A stretch of 33,927 nucleotides of DNA, from the NCBI GenBank assembly GCA_001310375.1, contig BAXC01000044.1, positions 1 to 33,927 on the forward strand. Reading direction: 5' to 3'. Below the pieces are notes generated by a model. The model searched no databases. It saw nothing but the letters and a program-made list of their open reading frames with translations, and was not told where the DNA came from. How positions within the stretch are numbered: position 1 is the stretch's first letter; the number at the start of each line of letters is the position of its first letter. The translations under genes and the position numbers were made by a program. This document shows, in pieces, positions 1-8,809 of this stretch. The DNA comes from Bacillus sp. JCM 19041. Lineage in GTDB: Bacteria > Bacillota > Bacilli > Bacillales > Bacillaceae_D.

Positions 1-14
1 TACCGGCGAGGGAG

Positions 15-94
15 CCCCCGAATGAAACCGGGGGTTGGGGGATTAAATAATCACGGTCAAGCTAGTTTAGCTTGCAGGTTTGGACAGCGTCCAA
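15..94. other. Cluster of three small hairpins; possible single-strand replication origin
   Basis: Three perfect inverted repeats lie in 80 bases. CCCCCG (15-20) pairs with CGGGGG (29-34). CAAGCTA (58-64) pairs with TAGCTTG (68-74). TTGGAC (80-85) pairs with GTCCAA (89-94). The third contains CAGCGT (85-90), close to the CS-6 hexamer (TAGCGA/T) of rolling-circle plasmid ssoA origins. ICEBs1 has a functional single-strand origin downstream of its relaxase gene, which is roughly the position here, just before the small genes that precede conB. The role is inference; a structured leader or an upstream terminator are alternatives. Confidence 0.35.
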
Positions 95-120
95 GGTTTG
101 ATAATAAAGGGGGTGAGTAC

Positions 121-378
121 TTGAAAGTTGTGCCAGAGGGCGTCCGTTCGTGCTTATACACTGGTATAGGCAACAACATTGATTTTTTAATTGCACGGGC
201 AACAGAAGTCATTCAATCCAAGCAACGTTTTATGAAAAGTTACGACTTGAAGAAGTATGAAGAAGTGAAGGAAGCTCTGAGCTGGTATACAGAGCACTGC
301 CTTGAATCAAGTTTAGAAGAAGATTTACAGGAGTTTGAACGGTTATACCAAAAAATTAAGGAGGAAGAATCAATATGA
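121..378 (+). CDS. Small hypothetical protein at the head of the conjugation operon
   Basis: This gene encodes an 85-residue soluble protein that I do not recognise. The start chosen is TTG at 121 because GGGGGTGAG (109-117) sits just upstream. An in-frame ATG at 22 has no ribosome binding site and would translate the hairpin cluster. The protein is acidic and helical in its second half, rich in E, K, Y and L, with no membrane segment or signal peptide. Its stop overlaps the next start (ATGA at 375-378), so the two are probably translationally coupled. Position suggests a counterpart of the small ydcS/ydcT/yddA-type accessory genes that precede conB in ICEBs1, but no homology can be claimed by eye. 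Confidence 0.6.
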   Translation: MKVVPEGVRSCLYTGIGNNIDFLIARATEVIQSKQRFMKSYDLKKYEEVKEALSWYTEHCLESSLEEDLQEFERLYQKIKEEESI

Positions 379-668
379 GACATGTTGAACTTTTAAACCG
401 AGGGCAAATGGAGAAAGAACTAGAAGAGCAAGGGATCTTGGACATTGCAGAACAATTGATTGAACGTATGAAGGAACATGTGCGCTATACAAGCAAACAA
501 GTATTTGAGCAGGTCATTATTGATGCAAAGATGGTCGTGGATAATGCAGTTAAAACGATTGTAGCTCGCTTTGCCGTATACGAATTTGAAGATCCATCAG
601 AAGATGGCGAAGTTGATCCAATTAAATATGTTGAATTTGAATCACTAAGCCCAACAAAAGAGGTTTAG
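375..668 (+). CDS. Small hypothetical accessory protein of the element
   Basis: This gene encodes a 97-residue acidic, soluble, mostly helical protein of unknown function. AAGGAGGAAG lies just upstream of the ATG at 375, which overlaps the preceding stop. Nothing catalytic is visible. The C-terminal third is rich in D, E and P (around residues 70-97), and there is no signal peptide or transmembrane helix. It is the second of three small genes leading into conB. A hairpin with a T-run spans its stop codon (642-677), so it may be separated from the next gene by partial termination. Confidence 0.6.
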   Translation: MRHVELLNRGQMEKELEEQGILDIAEQLIERMKEHVRYTSKQVFEQVIIDAKMVVDNAVKTIVARFAVYEFEDPSEDGEVDPIKYVEFESLSPTKEV

Positions 669-677
669 TGATTTTTT
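642..677 (+). terminator. Hairpin with T-run over a stop codon, abutting the next start
   Basis: TCACTAA (642-648) pairs with TTAGTGA (665-671). Six Ts follow at 672-677 and then the ATG at 678. This looks like a weak intrinsic terminator or attenuator inside the operon. The only ribosome-binding-like sequence for the next gene (AGAGG, about 659-663) lies in its loop. Confidence 0.4.
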
Positions 678-1061
678 ATGTTAGCTCAATACAAGACGTT
701 GGATGAGCGGTTTAAATTACTAGGGTTTACCGTTGGCATTGGTATGCAAGTGTATGTGATGGATTTAAGTAGACGGTCGATGCTTGTAGTCGAAGGAGTT
801 AGGAAAAGTGGTTATTCCACCTATCGATATACGTTCTATAAAATGACGTGCTTGCCTGGGGGTGGTCAAAGGCGCTTAAAAGTGTATGAGAAAGATGTTT
901 CAGCAAAAAGGGTGTATACGACGAGTAGCATCTTTTTTAGCATATCTAGAGCAAAATCAAGGAGGGGTAAAGGATGGGTAAATCGGGTGGGCGTTCGATT
1001 ATCGAACGCCTTAAACACCGTTTCAAACGAATTAAGGTGCCTACTAAACAAAGAAGCATGA
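678..1061 (+). CDS. Hypothetical protein upstream of conB, probably frameshifted near 915
   Basis: The uninterrupted frame gives 127 residues, but its last 88 bases run over the start of conB. If one extra base near 911-916 is discounted, the frame shifts to one ending in VASFLAYLEQNQGGVKDG with a TAA stop at 979-981. That product is about 100 residues, overlaps conB by only a few bases, and its coding sequence contains the conB ribosome binding site. The overlap layout and the composition of that tail make the shifted reading more natural. The product is a small basic protein with no membrane segment or recognised domain. Start context is poor: AGAGG lies about 14 bases upstream, inside a hairpin. 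Function is unknown; position matches yddA-type genes. Confidence 0.45.
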   Translation: MLAQYKTLDERFKLLGFTVGIGMQVYVMDLSRRSMLVVEGVRKSGYSTYRYTFYKMTCLPGGGQRRLKVYEKDVSAKRVYTTSSIFFSISRAKSRRGKGWVNRVGVRLSNALNTVSNELRCLLNKEA

Positions 1062-2023
1062 TTCGGAAAGATCATTCAAAGAGAACAGCAACGGCTGTGT
1101 GGTCGTTATTAGGAAGTATTGTTGTGCTGTCGATTCTAACCATTCTGCTCTCAATTAATACAAGGTCAGCGTTGAATGAAACCAATGCGCATTTGTCGGA
1201 TGAAGGAAACGAAGAAGAAACACAGTCTATTTCATTACCTGCTGCAGAACAGTATCTGTCAGGTTTTATTGATGTGTTTATCAATGTTCAAAACACTCAT
1301 AAAGCAATAGAAGAAAGAAGACAAGCGCTCAAAGGCTACATGATTCAATCAGAGACGTTACAGGAAGATAAGCACCCACTTTATCAACTTTCAGATCTTC
1401 AAGGCAATCGGCTGTTGGAAAGCCATTCATTATTTAATGTGAAAGAGAAGGAAGAAGAAACGTTGTTTCAATACAAGGTGACATTTACGAATCAAGTCCC
1501 AAAAGAAAAAGAAGTAGAAGTGGAATCAGATGACGACGATGATGATGAACCGGAAACAGAAGTAGTCATTGAGAATGAGGAAACAAAGCAAACATTATTG
1601 TTGAATATTCCGTTGAAGGCAGACGGAAATACCTTTGCTGTTGCGGCAACACCGTACTTTTCAGAAGTTTACTCGTTAAACGGAACGATTGAAGTCGAAG
1701 AAGAAAAATCGCATATTGAGCCTTATGCGGGAGAAGAACAACAAGCAATTCAAGAGTTTTTAAACTCATTCTTTGAACGATATGCATCTGAACCGAAAGA
1801 GGAATTGGCTTACATGATGAAGGAACCGGAAAGCCTCAACGGAGCTTTTTCATTTGAAGAGATGCAGGATATGCAGCTGATTGAAACCAACGAAGGTTTT
1901 AAAGCTGAAGTATCGGTGTTGTTTCGCGGAAAAGACACGAACATCCCACAACCTGCTTTTATCGAATTAGAGATTAACCGACATGAGGGGAATTACTACA
2001 TTGAATCGATGAAATACCTATAA
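974..2023 (+). CDS. conB: ConB/TcpC-family conjugation channel protein
   Basis: This gene encodes a 349-residue membrane protein of the ICE type IV secretion channel, equivalent to ConB of ICEBs1 and TcpC of pCW3. In those systems it is a bitopic, VirB8-like scaffold essential for transfer. About 40 basic residues at the N-terminus are cytoplasmic. One transmembrane helix follows (around residues 40-62), then a large extracytoplasmic region with two NTF2-like segments expected, separated by an acidic linker with six consecutive Asp residues (around 186-191). The length is close to ICEBs1 ConB (about 354). GGAGGGG (961-967) supports the ATG at 974. The gene is intact and is followed by conC after 15 bases with its own AGGAGG. 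Confidence 0.88.
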   Translation: MGKSGGRSIIERLKHRFKRIKVPTKQRSMIRKDHSKRTATAVWSLLGSIVVLSILTILLSINTRSALNETNAHLSDEGNEEETQSISLPAAEQYLSGFIDVFINVQNTHKAIEERRQALKGYMIQSETLQEDKHPLYQLSDLQGNRLLESHSLFNVKEKEEETLFQYKVTFTNQVPKEKEVEVESDDDDDDEPETEVVIENEETKQTLLLNIPLKADGNTFAVAATPYFSEVYSLNGTIEVEEEKSHIEPYAGEEQQAIQEFLNSFFERYASEPKEELAYMMKEPESLNGAFSFEEMQDMQLIETNEGFKAEVSVLFRGKDTNIPQPAFIELEINRHEGNYYIESMKYL

Positions 2024-2038
2024 AGGGAGGAAGAAAAA

Positions 2039-2296
2039 ATGAATCTATTAAACAAAATAACGGCAGGATCTGTTCCAAGTGGACTGCCGACACTAGATGG
2101 CGTAGAAAACTGGGGGCTCGTAGTGGTAGCTCAAGTGATTGGGCTATTTGTCTTCTTCTTGATCGCGAAACACTTAGCTCGATTTAAAATCGGTGGCATC
2201 ATTATGACATGTGTAGTCGGAGGCATCGCTACATTTGTTGTGCAAAACTGGTCGCAAGTAAGCGGATGGATTGAAGCGTTTATTGACACGTTTTAA
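2039..2296 (+). CDS. conC: ConC-like small membrane protein
   Basis: This gene encodes an 85-residue protein with two predicted transmembrane helices (about residues 27-44 and 51-68) joined by a short basic turn. ConC in ICEBs1 is similarly small and is a membrane component of the mating apparatus; the pCW3 equivalent is TcpD. The assignment rests on size, two-helix topology and exact position between conB and conD. AGGGAGGAAG (about 2024-2033) precedes the ATG. It is intact. Confidence 0.8.
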   Translation: MNLLNKITAGSVPSGLPTLDGVENWGLVVVAQVIGLFVFFLIAKHLARFKIGGIIMTCVVGGIATFVVQNWSQVSGWIEAFIDTF

Positions 2297-2308
2297 GGAG
2301 GTGTAGGA

Positions 2309-2833
2309 TTGCGTACGGTTTTTAATTATCGGAAAGCATTAAGAGAACCTAAAAAAGTGCAACAGCTAACAGCATCATATAGTTTACCAATCCCATTTGA
2401 GTTGATCCCAGTAATCAACTTTTTTGTGTTTATGGCTCTTACTTTTCTTGTAGGGCAAATCATTCGTATGGGGTTTCCTCATGCGTTTGAACGAACCTTC
2501 GTGATGTGGTTAATCGGATTACCGCTAGCGCTGACAATTCTGGTGACGAAAATTAAACCTGAAGGCAAAAACATTTATTTATACTTTTTGGATGTAGCCA
2601 AATACTACGTCCAAATTAAACTCCCGAAAAAACGTTTTTGTAATGATCGAGAGGTCGAATGGATGAGTGATTCAACGATTCAATTTAAATCCTGTGTGAA
2701 GGTGGTGGCAAGAAAAAATGAGTACATTAAAAACACCAATGAAAACAATGAGGAACAATCTGTTGTTAACGAGAGCGGGCGACGTGTGGGCGTATTACCG
2801 CATCAAGAGTCAGTCCATTCCCATGCAAAATAA
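2309..2833 (+). CDS. conD: ConD/TcpE-family conjugation protein; C-terminus probably altered by a frameshift
   Basis: ConD/TcpE proteins are small membrane proteins required for transfer. This one starts with TTG at 2309 behind AAGGAGGTG and has two hydrophobic helices at about residues 32-52 and 60-75, followed by a soluble tail. The uninterrupted frame gives 174 residues, but its last 39 codons overlap the start of conE in another frame, which is unlikely. If one A of the AAA at 2687-2689 is extra, the frame ends in QFNPV at a TGA at 2697-2699, directly before the conE ribosome binding site (AAGGTGGTGG). I think that shorter product, about 129 residues, is the likelier reading, but this is inference. 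Confidence 0.75.
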   Translation: MRTVFNYRKALREPKKVQQLTASYSLPIPFELIPVINFFVFMALTFLVGQIIRMGFPHAFERTFVMWLIGLPLALTILVTKIKPEGKNIYLYFLDVAKYYVQIKLPKKRFCNDREVEWMSDSTIQFKSCVKVVARKNEYIKNTNENNEEQSVVNESGRRVGVLPHQESVHSHAK

Positions 2834-5215
2834 AAAAGTGGTGAACAGCTATAAAAGAAACTGGAAAGCTTTCTTTGAAGAACTAACAACGCATAAAGAT
2901 TTCCATTTAATGATGTATCCACAAGAATATCGGTTGGAAGAACGCTTTGCCGACTTGGAACAGGACTTGGCAGAAGACGCAAAACAAATGGCGGAATACT
3001 ATACAGAAGAAACGGTACGCTTGCTCAATCAACGCTTAGGCAAAGTCACAAAAAATGATTTTATTTTAGGAGTGAAGTTAAAACAGAGTCTAGTGAACAG
3101 TGATGCTGAACTAAAGGAAAACATGATGTCGATGTTTTCAACGGCGACAGATACAATCGTAAATCTCTTAGGGTGGGAACAAAGCGTTTCCACCTCTTTC
3201 TTTCAACAATATGAAGAGGCAGAGGAGGCAACAGCGAGTTTACTGGCAATGGTCAATGGGATTCGTTTAACAGAAGATGAATTGATTTATGTGAATCGAT
3301 ATAACTTTTTACGCGGCTTAGATCATCAAGTAGGGGAAGAAATTGAAAATGCGTCCGTTGATGCGATAACGAATACGTTAATTGATCCAACCTCTTCTGG
3401 CGTGTTGAAGCTTACAAGCGATGAATCGGAAGGGTATATGTCATTTGTTGTGATTGATGAATTTCGCCACAATATGGCTGAGAGTGAACTGTTTTATGAG
3501 GCACAAACACTGCCTTTTCCAGTAGAAATTGAGATGAAAGTTCAGGTCGAAAGCAAATCAAAAACGAAAATGGATTTAAATTTAAAAAAGCAGCAGTTAA
3601 AAGAGTCAACGTTGGAACAAAACCGTGTTGGCGATCAAGAGGATTCTTCGGTGAGTGCGAGTGCGTATTTAGTCAGGCACTTGCAAAATGAAATCAAAAA
3701 AGATGATGTGGATATGTTGAACTGGTTAGCGGTGATTGTGGTACAAGGGGATACAAAAAAAGAATGCAAAAATCGAGCAAAGCTTGTCACACGACATATG
3801 AAATCAGCAGGGATAACATGCCGAATCCCAGTCGCAGACCAATTGCCTCTGTTCTATAAATTTCTACCTGGGGAACGTCTAGATGTGACAAATCGAAATT
3901 GGCTGCAAAAAACCACTCAAGATGGCTTAGCAGAAGGACTTTTTGGCGTATCGGCGGATGTGGGTTCAAAAATTGGCTTCTTTATTGGTTGGATTGATCC
4001 ATTTGTGAAACATGCCGATTTACAAGGGGCGATATCAGCGAGTCGATTTCCTGTTTTGTACCACATGTTCTTAGCCAACCAACAGCTCAAAGGGTCAAAG
4101 ACACGTTCGCCCCATGTACTAATTACGGGGGATACTGGCACAGGTAAATCATTTTTAGCAAAGCTCTTGTTTATCTATGTAAGCATGCTAAATGTAAAAT
4201 CCTTGTACATTGACCCAAAGAAGGAATTGCGTAAGTGGATTGAAAAGGTGAAGCAAAACCCAAGGTACAACAAGAGTACCCGTTATTTACACAGCATCTC
4301 GAAAAATTCCATTTTACAACGCTTGATGCAGCGGATGAAGACAATTGGGGGGCGCTTGATCCAGTCGTGTTTCTGCCACCAATGCAAGCAAAGGAAATGG
4401 TGCAAGTGATCTTCGCGCAAGTGTATGACTTTAAAGGCAAAGACGATGTTCATACTGCTTTTTTACGTGCAATCACCAATGTATTGGAACAAAAGCAAAA
4501 TGGGGAGCAAGTAGGTTCACTAACAATCGTTGAACAAATGAGAAACCATGAAGATTCCGCAGTCCGAAAGGCTGGGGATTTTTTGTATGAAGTTGTAGCA
4601 GACTCCATTATGAAATTATGTGTCCATGGTGGTTCCAATCAGGCTTTATCTTTAAATAAGCGCATTAGCATTGTCGAAATTGAAAACCTCGATTTACCAG
4701 AAGCGACTGATCCGATTGAGAGTTATACGAATTCACAACTTAAATCAAGTGCCGTCATGTTTGCACTTGGGAAGTTTTGTGAGCTATTTGGCATGAACAA
4801 GGAAGAACGTACAATGGAATTTATGGACGAAGCATGGGTGATCACATCCAGCCAACAAGGAAGAAAAGTTGAAAAACAAATGCGTCGCGTAGGGCGCAGC
4901 TACAACAATGCCCTTGTTTTCATTTCACAAAGTACGAAAGATGCATTGCGTGAAGAAGAGTCAGGGAACTTCGGTGTAGCGTTTGCGTTTGATGAACCGA
5001 CAGAACGAAAAGAAGTGCTCAAATGGATGAATATGGAGCCAAGCGAAGAGAACGAAGATATGATGGAAAACATGTTTCAAGGTCAGTGTCTTTTTAAAGA
5101 TTATTATGGCCGAACAGCGAAAATGAGCATTGAGTGCCTGTTTGATGAATGGTATGGCGCGTTAGAAACCGTTGAAACATCATCGGTGGCAACTGCGGAA
5201 GAAAAGTATTTATAG
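2718..5215 (+). pseudogene. conE: ConE VirB4/TraE-like conjugation ATPase, frameshifted near 4274
   Basis: ConE is the HerA/FtsK-superfamily ATPase that powers assembly or transport by the ICE type IV secretion machine at the cell pole. The first segment (2718-4409) carries the N-terminal domain and Walker A GDTGTGKS at about residues 471-478. The second (4367-5215) carries the rest, including Walker B EFMDEAW (about 4817-4837). The frames join after NPRYNK: one missing G near 4274 turns the read-out into EYPLFTQHLEKFHFTTLDAA, continuing smoothly into the second segment. Repaired length is about 832 residues, matching ICEBs1 ConE (about 831). No slippery heptamer is present, so programmed frameshifting is unlikely. 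The site is either a sequencing error or a real loss of transfer function. Confidence 0.88.
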
Positions 5216-5229
5216 AAGGGAGGTAGAGG

Positions 5230-5556
5230 ATGAAGTTAGCAATTTTAAATTCACTTGTGATTACGAACCAAGGTGTGTACAAAGCAGAAAAGATTACATT
5301 AATGGAAGCACGGAAAATGATGTTTGCCCATGAAACCAACTATGAAAGCTATGTTGGTCATGCATCCTCATCATTTGTTTTAGAAGAGCTTCTTGGCTTT
5401 CCTGTTCCGGTTAATCGCATTCGATTCAGGCAAGAAAAATACCAGCAAGCCCTTTGTTTTAAGCTATATGATCGCTACATGGAATACAAGAAGCTGACAG
5501 AAAAAGAACTACAAAGCGTGAATTATGATTTCTTTCTCTTAACGAGAATGGACTAG
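5230..5556 (+). CDS. yddF: YddF-like DUF1874 protein; candidate AcrIII-1-type ring nuclease
   Basis: This gene encodes a 108-residue protein of the DUF1874 family, located as yddF is in ICEBs1 (between conE and conG). DUF1874 includes the archaeal viral anti-CRISPR AcrIII-1, which degrades cyclic tetra-adenylate and so switches off type III CRISPR ancillary nucleases. The key motif is visible: GHAS at residues 43-46, matching the GHxS motif that contains the catalytic His of AcrIII-1. An NR pair follows at 62-63, where the family has its conserved basic position. It has no signal peptide or membrane helix. GGGAGG sits just upstream of the ATG, 14 bases after conE. The fold assignment is good; activity on cyclic tetra-adenylate is inference from the family. 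Confidence 0.82.
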   Translation: MKLAILNSLVITNQGVYKAEKITLMEARKMMFAHETNYESYVGHASSSFVLEELLGFPVPVNRIRFRQEKYQQALCFKLYDRYMEYKKLTEKELQSVNYDFFLLTRMD

Positions 5557-5570
5557 AAAGGAGAGGGAGA

Positions 5571-7725
5571 ATGAGGTGGAAGCGAAAAGCCATCTGGATG
5601 AGCATAGGAGCAGCGCTAATCGCCCTGCTCTTTTTTGGTTCCCAAACGTTAGTCTACGCAGATGACCAAGAAAACATGACCGAACCAAAGGTAGAAGAGA
5701 AAGGCGGCGTAGAACTATCCATCAAACGTTACCCCATATCGAGATACGTAGCTAACAATGAAGATGCTGATGGTCGGATTAAAGGGGCATTTGTCGGGTT
5801 TACGAATGTCGTATTCTCTCTAGCAGGCAACGTTGTACTGATCGTTGATACAGCAATGGATAAATTGTATTCCTTAGAGCCAATCGATGAATTTGCGGAT
5901 ACGTTAACGATAATTTCAACTACCGTATATGATACGTTGAAAGAACACTTTGGCGAGTTGCTTTTTGTATTTGCGGTAGGCTATATTGTCTATTTGTTTA
6001 TTGCAAAGGGAAGCGTCCAAGAAGCTTGAGAAGATCCGTTTTATTCTTCTTGGTGCTTGTTGTAGGTGGCTATTGGATGCTCAATGCTGGTTACTTTATG
6101 AAGTCATTAAATGCTCTGTCAGTAGAAGCGCAAGGTACATGCTTGAAGCGGGGAATGGATTAATTAATGTGGCTGAAGGTGAAGGGGTTTATGCCGATAC
6201 GAGTCAAATTGATCCTGAAAACAAAATGGATGGTACGATCTCAATCATGAGAAATGTCTATTTTGATTTGGCAATGAAAAAACCGTATCTCATAGTAAAC
6301 TACGGCACGACAAGTGAAAACACGATTAATGAGAACGATCATGCTGATCCAGAAGACGTTCCTGGCGGAAGCAATTTCAACAGAGTAGATCGTATGTTGG
6401 CGTTTCAGTTAACGAGTGATGGCGAAAAAGACAGGCAGAGCTATGTAGATGGTGAAATTGACGAGTACAACAACGAAAACATGGGTGGAGGAAATGTCTT
6501 TCAACAAATGGGGCAGTCACTTATCGCTTTATTTGGTTCTGTGCTGCTCGGTATCCCATTTCTTTTATTAGCATTACTAAATTTCCTCTTGCAGCTTATC
6601 GCGTTAGCACTCGCTTTTTTTATCCCATTTTCGTTCATCATGTCGTACATTCCTCAATTGGCATATTCAGGCTTTGTAAGCATTGGCAAGCTATTGAGTG
6701 TGTTTGTTTTAAAAGCAATGCTTGGTATCCTTGTGTTGTTTGTCTATGTTCTCTGCTTCATCGTCGATGCAGTGTTGCCACCAGAAGGGTTTGCGATGTA
6801 TTTAGTCAATCTGACTGTGTTAATTGCTGTATTGCTTTTAATGATCTGGAAACGAGATGCATTAATTAAAATGGTTACAGCCGGGAAAGTCACGTCGGTT
6901 GATAACAACATGCTTAATCAAGTACGGAATGAAATGGTCAATCCGGCTGTTAACGCAATAAAACCACGCCCGGCAGGTTTACGGGAATCCCCTATTCAAC
7001 AAACCGAGCATCAAGCGCCACCTAAAAGCGATCGTACGAGTGTGAAAGAAGGTCGAAACGATGCGCAACTAGCAGAAGCACGAACACCACAAAAACATGG
7101 GAAAGAAGAAAGTCCGTCTTCGGCTGTCGCACACAATGACCAAATGAAGCGTGCTGAACGGACACCTCAACAAAAACGAGAAGAAAAGAAAGCAGAAAAG
7201 CGAAAGAAGAAAGCGGAAAAACAAACGTCTAAACAAGAGCAAAAAGAACAGAAGCAACCAAGAGAAAATTTAAGTCCAGTTGCGGTTCATCAAAAAGAAG
7301 AACGCCATGCACCAATACAAGAAATCAATCAAAGAGGACACGAAAGAACGAAGCAACCACAGCCGCGTGATTACCAGGAACAATCGAATCGTACGCCTAT
7401 CAAACAAGGTGATGTGACGTATTTAGACGATCACCGAGCGTTGCGTTCGGTAGAGAAATTAGAGAGAGACAATCAATTACGTCAAACAAAAGGTGGAAAT
7501 TCCGCTAATCAACGAACGGAACAAAAACCTTCACAAAACGAACCTCAATGGATTCAAAACAAAGAGAATCAAGCGATTCAACCAAATAAAAGGGTCAATG
7601 AAATCTATGATCAGCCAAAGACAGAATCTATCAGAACCGCACAGAACAATGATAAAAGAGAACTAGAAGCGATTGAAAAAGAAGAAGATCGACACACACA
7701 TAGAGCAAAGGGAGCGTCTAAATAG
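5571..7725 (+). pseudogene. conG: ConG TrbL/VirB6-like channel protein, two frame breaks
   Basis: ConG is the polytopic membrane channel protein of ICEBs1-type elements (TcpH in pCW3). The first segment (5571-6029) has a signal peptide ending near the ADDQ of residue 32 and one further membrane helix. The last (5986-7725) has four or five membrane helices between about 6510 and 6860, then a 250-residue soluble tail very rich in K, E, Q and R. A short middle stretch in a third frame (6029 to about 6138) reads SVLFFLVLVVGGYWMLNAGY, a typical helix that joins the two. Missing bases near 6025 and between 6131 and 6139 explain it. Repaired length is about 718 residues, against about 815 for ICEBs1 ConG. 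A terminator-like hairpin overlaps the stop. Confidence 0.82.
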
Positions 7726-7737
7726 ACGTTCCTTTTT
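7711..7737 (+). terminator. Terminator-like hairpin at the conG stop, before cwlT
   Basis: GGAGCGTCT (7711-7719) pairs with AGACGTTCC (7724-7732), with one G-T pair and a 4-base loop, followed by five Ts (7733-7737). The conG stop codon lies at the loop and second arm. It sits inside the transfer operon, so it would reduce rather than stop transcription into cwlT, unless a ribosome terminating at conG disrupts it. Confidence 0.6.
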
Positions 7738-7759
7738 GTCGTGAAGAGGAGGATAAGAC

Positions 7760-8791
7760 ATGAAAAAGCTAGGCTGTGGATTGTTTCTTGCTGCCGTGCC
7801 ATTTTTATTTGTGGCAATGATCCTCATGGGTGTTGTCATGGTAATTACAGGGGAAAGCAACACGACAGGGAGCGATGCCCAATCTGAGATTGAAAGCGAT
7901 ATGGCTTCAGAGTATACGTTTAACGGAGTCAGCCAGAAATTGAACGATATCGCCCATACTTTGAACGCTATGCAAAAGAAAACGGCATTGAAGACATATT
8001 GAGATCTTAATGGCGATGACGATGCAAGAAAGCGGCGGGCGACTTGCCGATGTCATGCAATCATCTGAATCACTTGGACTTCCTGTTAATACAATTACAG
8101 ATCCAGAGCTATCCATTAAACAAGGTGTGAGCTACTTTGCCAATGTACTAGAAACGGCTGGTGGAGATACAGAGTTAGCCTTACAAAGCTATAACATGGG
8201 ACATGGTTTTATTGATTATGCGAATGAACATAACGACGGCAACTATAGCAAAGAAGTAGCACAACAGTTTTCCAATCATATGAAAGACCGATTAGGATGG
8301 AGTGTTTATGGAGATCCAAATTACGTGGATAACGTCATGCGTTATTTAGATAAAAACGAGCCGGATTACGCAGCAGGCGATGCAGATTGGGCATTGCCAT
8401 TAAAAGATATTCGCATCACAAGCGAATTTGGATGGCGAACACATCCCGTTACAGGACAAAGAGACACGTTTCATGGAGGCTCGACTTTGCTTGTACACCC
8501 GCAGACTCCATTTTAAGTGTGGCAGAAGGAAAAGTAGTTGAAGCAAGGCATGGCAATGTTGGCTATGGCAATTACGTCACTGTGCAACACGGACAAAACG
8601 AGTTCTCGCGTTATGCTCATTTATCGTCTATAGGTGTTTCCAACGGAGAAAAAATTGATCAAGGGGATTCCCTAGGTAAATGTGGCACAACAGGTTCGAG
8701 TACGGGCAATCATCTCCACTTGGAACACATGACCGAGCTTGGGCAAGCACATCCAAATAAGATTGATCCGAAAGAGACCTTAGGACTTTAG
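7760..8791 (+). pseudogene. cwlT: CwlT-like cell-wall hydrolase (lysozyme-like + M23), three frame breaks
   Basis: The conjugative wall hydrolase locally opens peptidoglycan so the channel can assemble. It starts at ATG 7760 behind AGAGGAGG with an N-terminal membrane anchor (residues 5-30). The CwlT-type lysozyme-like domain follows, with the catalytic-type Glu in MTMQESGG (about 8019-8042). A C-terminal M23 domain has HGGLDFA near 8473-8493 and NHLHLEHM near 8708-8731. The reading moves through three frames: missing bases near 7929, near 7999 and near 8478. Repaired length is about 344 residues (ICEBs1 CwlT about 329). ICEBs1 CwlT has an NlpC/P60 second domain; here it is M23, so the second cut is probably a different peptidoglycan bond. 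Confidence 0.85.
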
Positions 8792-8809
8792 CCAGAAAGG
8801 ACGGTTTAC

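Noticed and set aside
22-120. N-terminal extension of the first gene to ATG 22
   Set aside because: It would translate the hairpin cluster and has no ribosome binding site, whereas TTG 121 has a strong one.
4260-4285. Programmed frameshift in conE
   Set aside because: No slippery heptamer or downstream pseudoknot is evident, and similar breaks occur in many unrelated genes nearby, which points to read error or decay.
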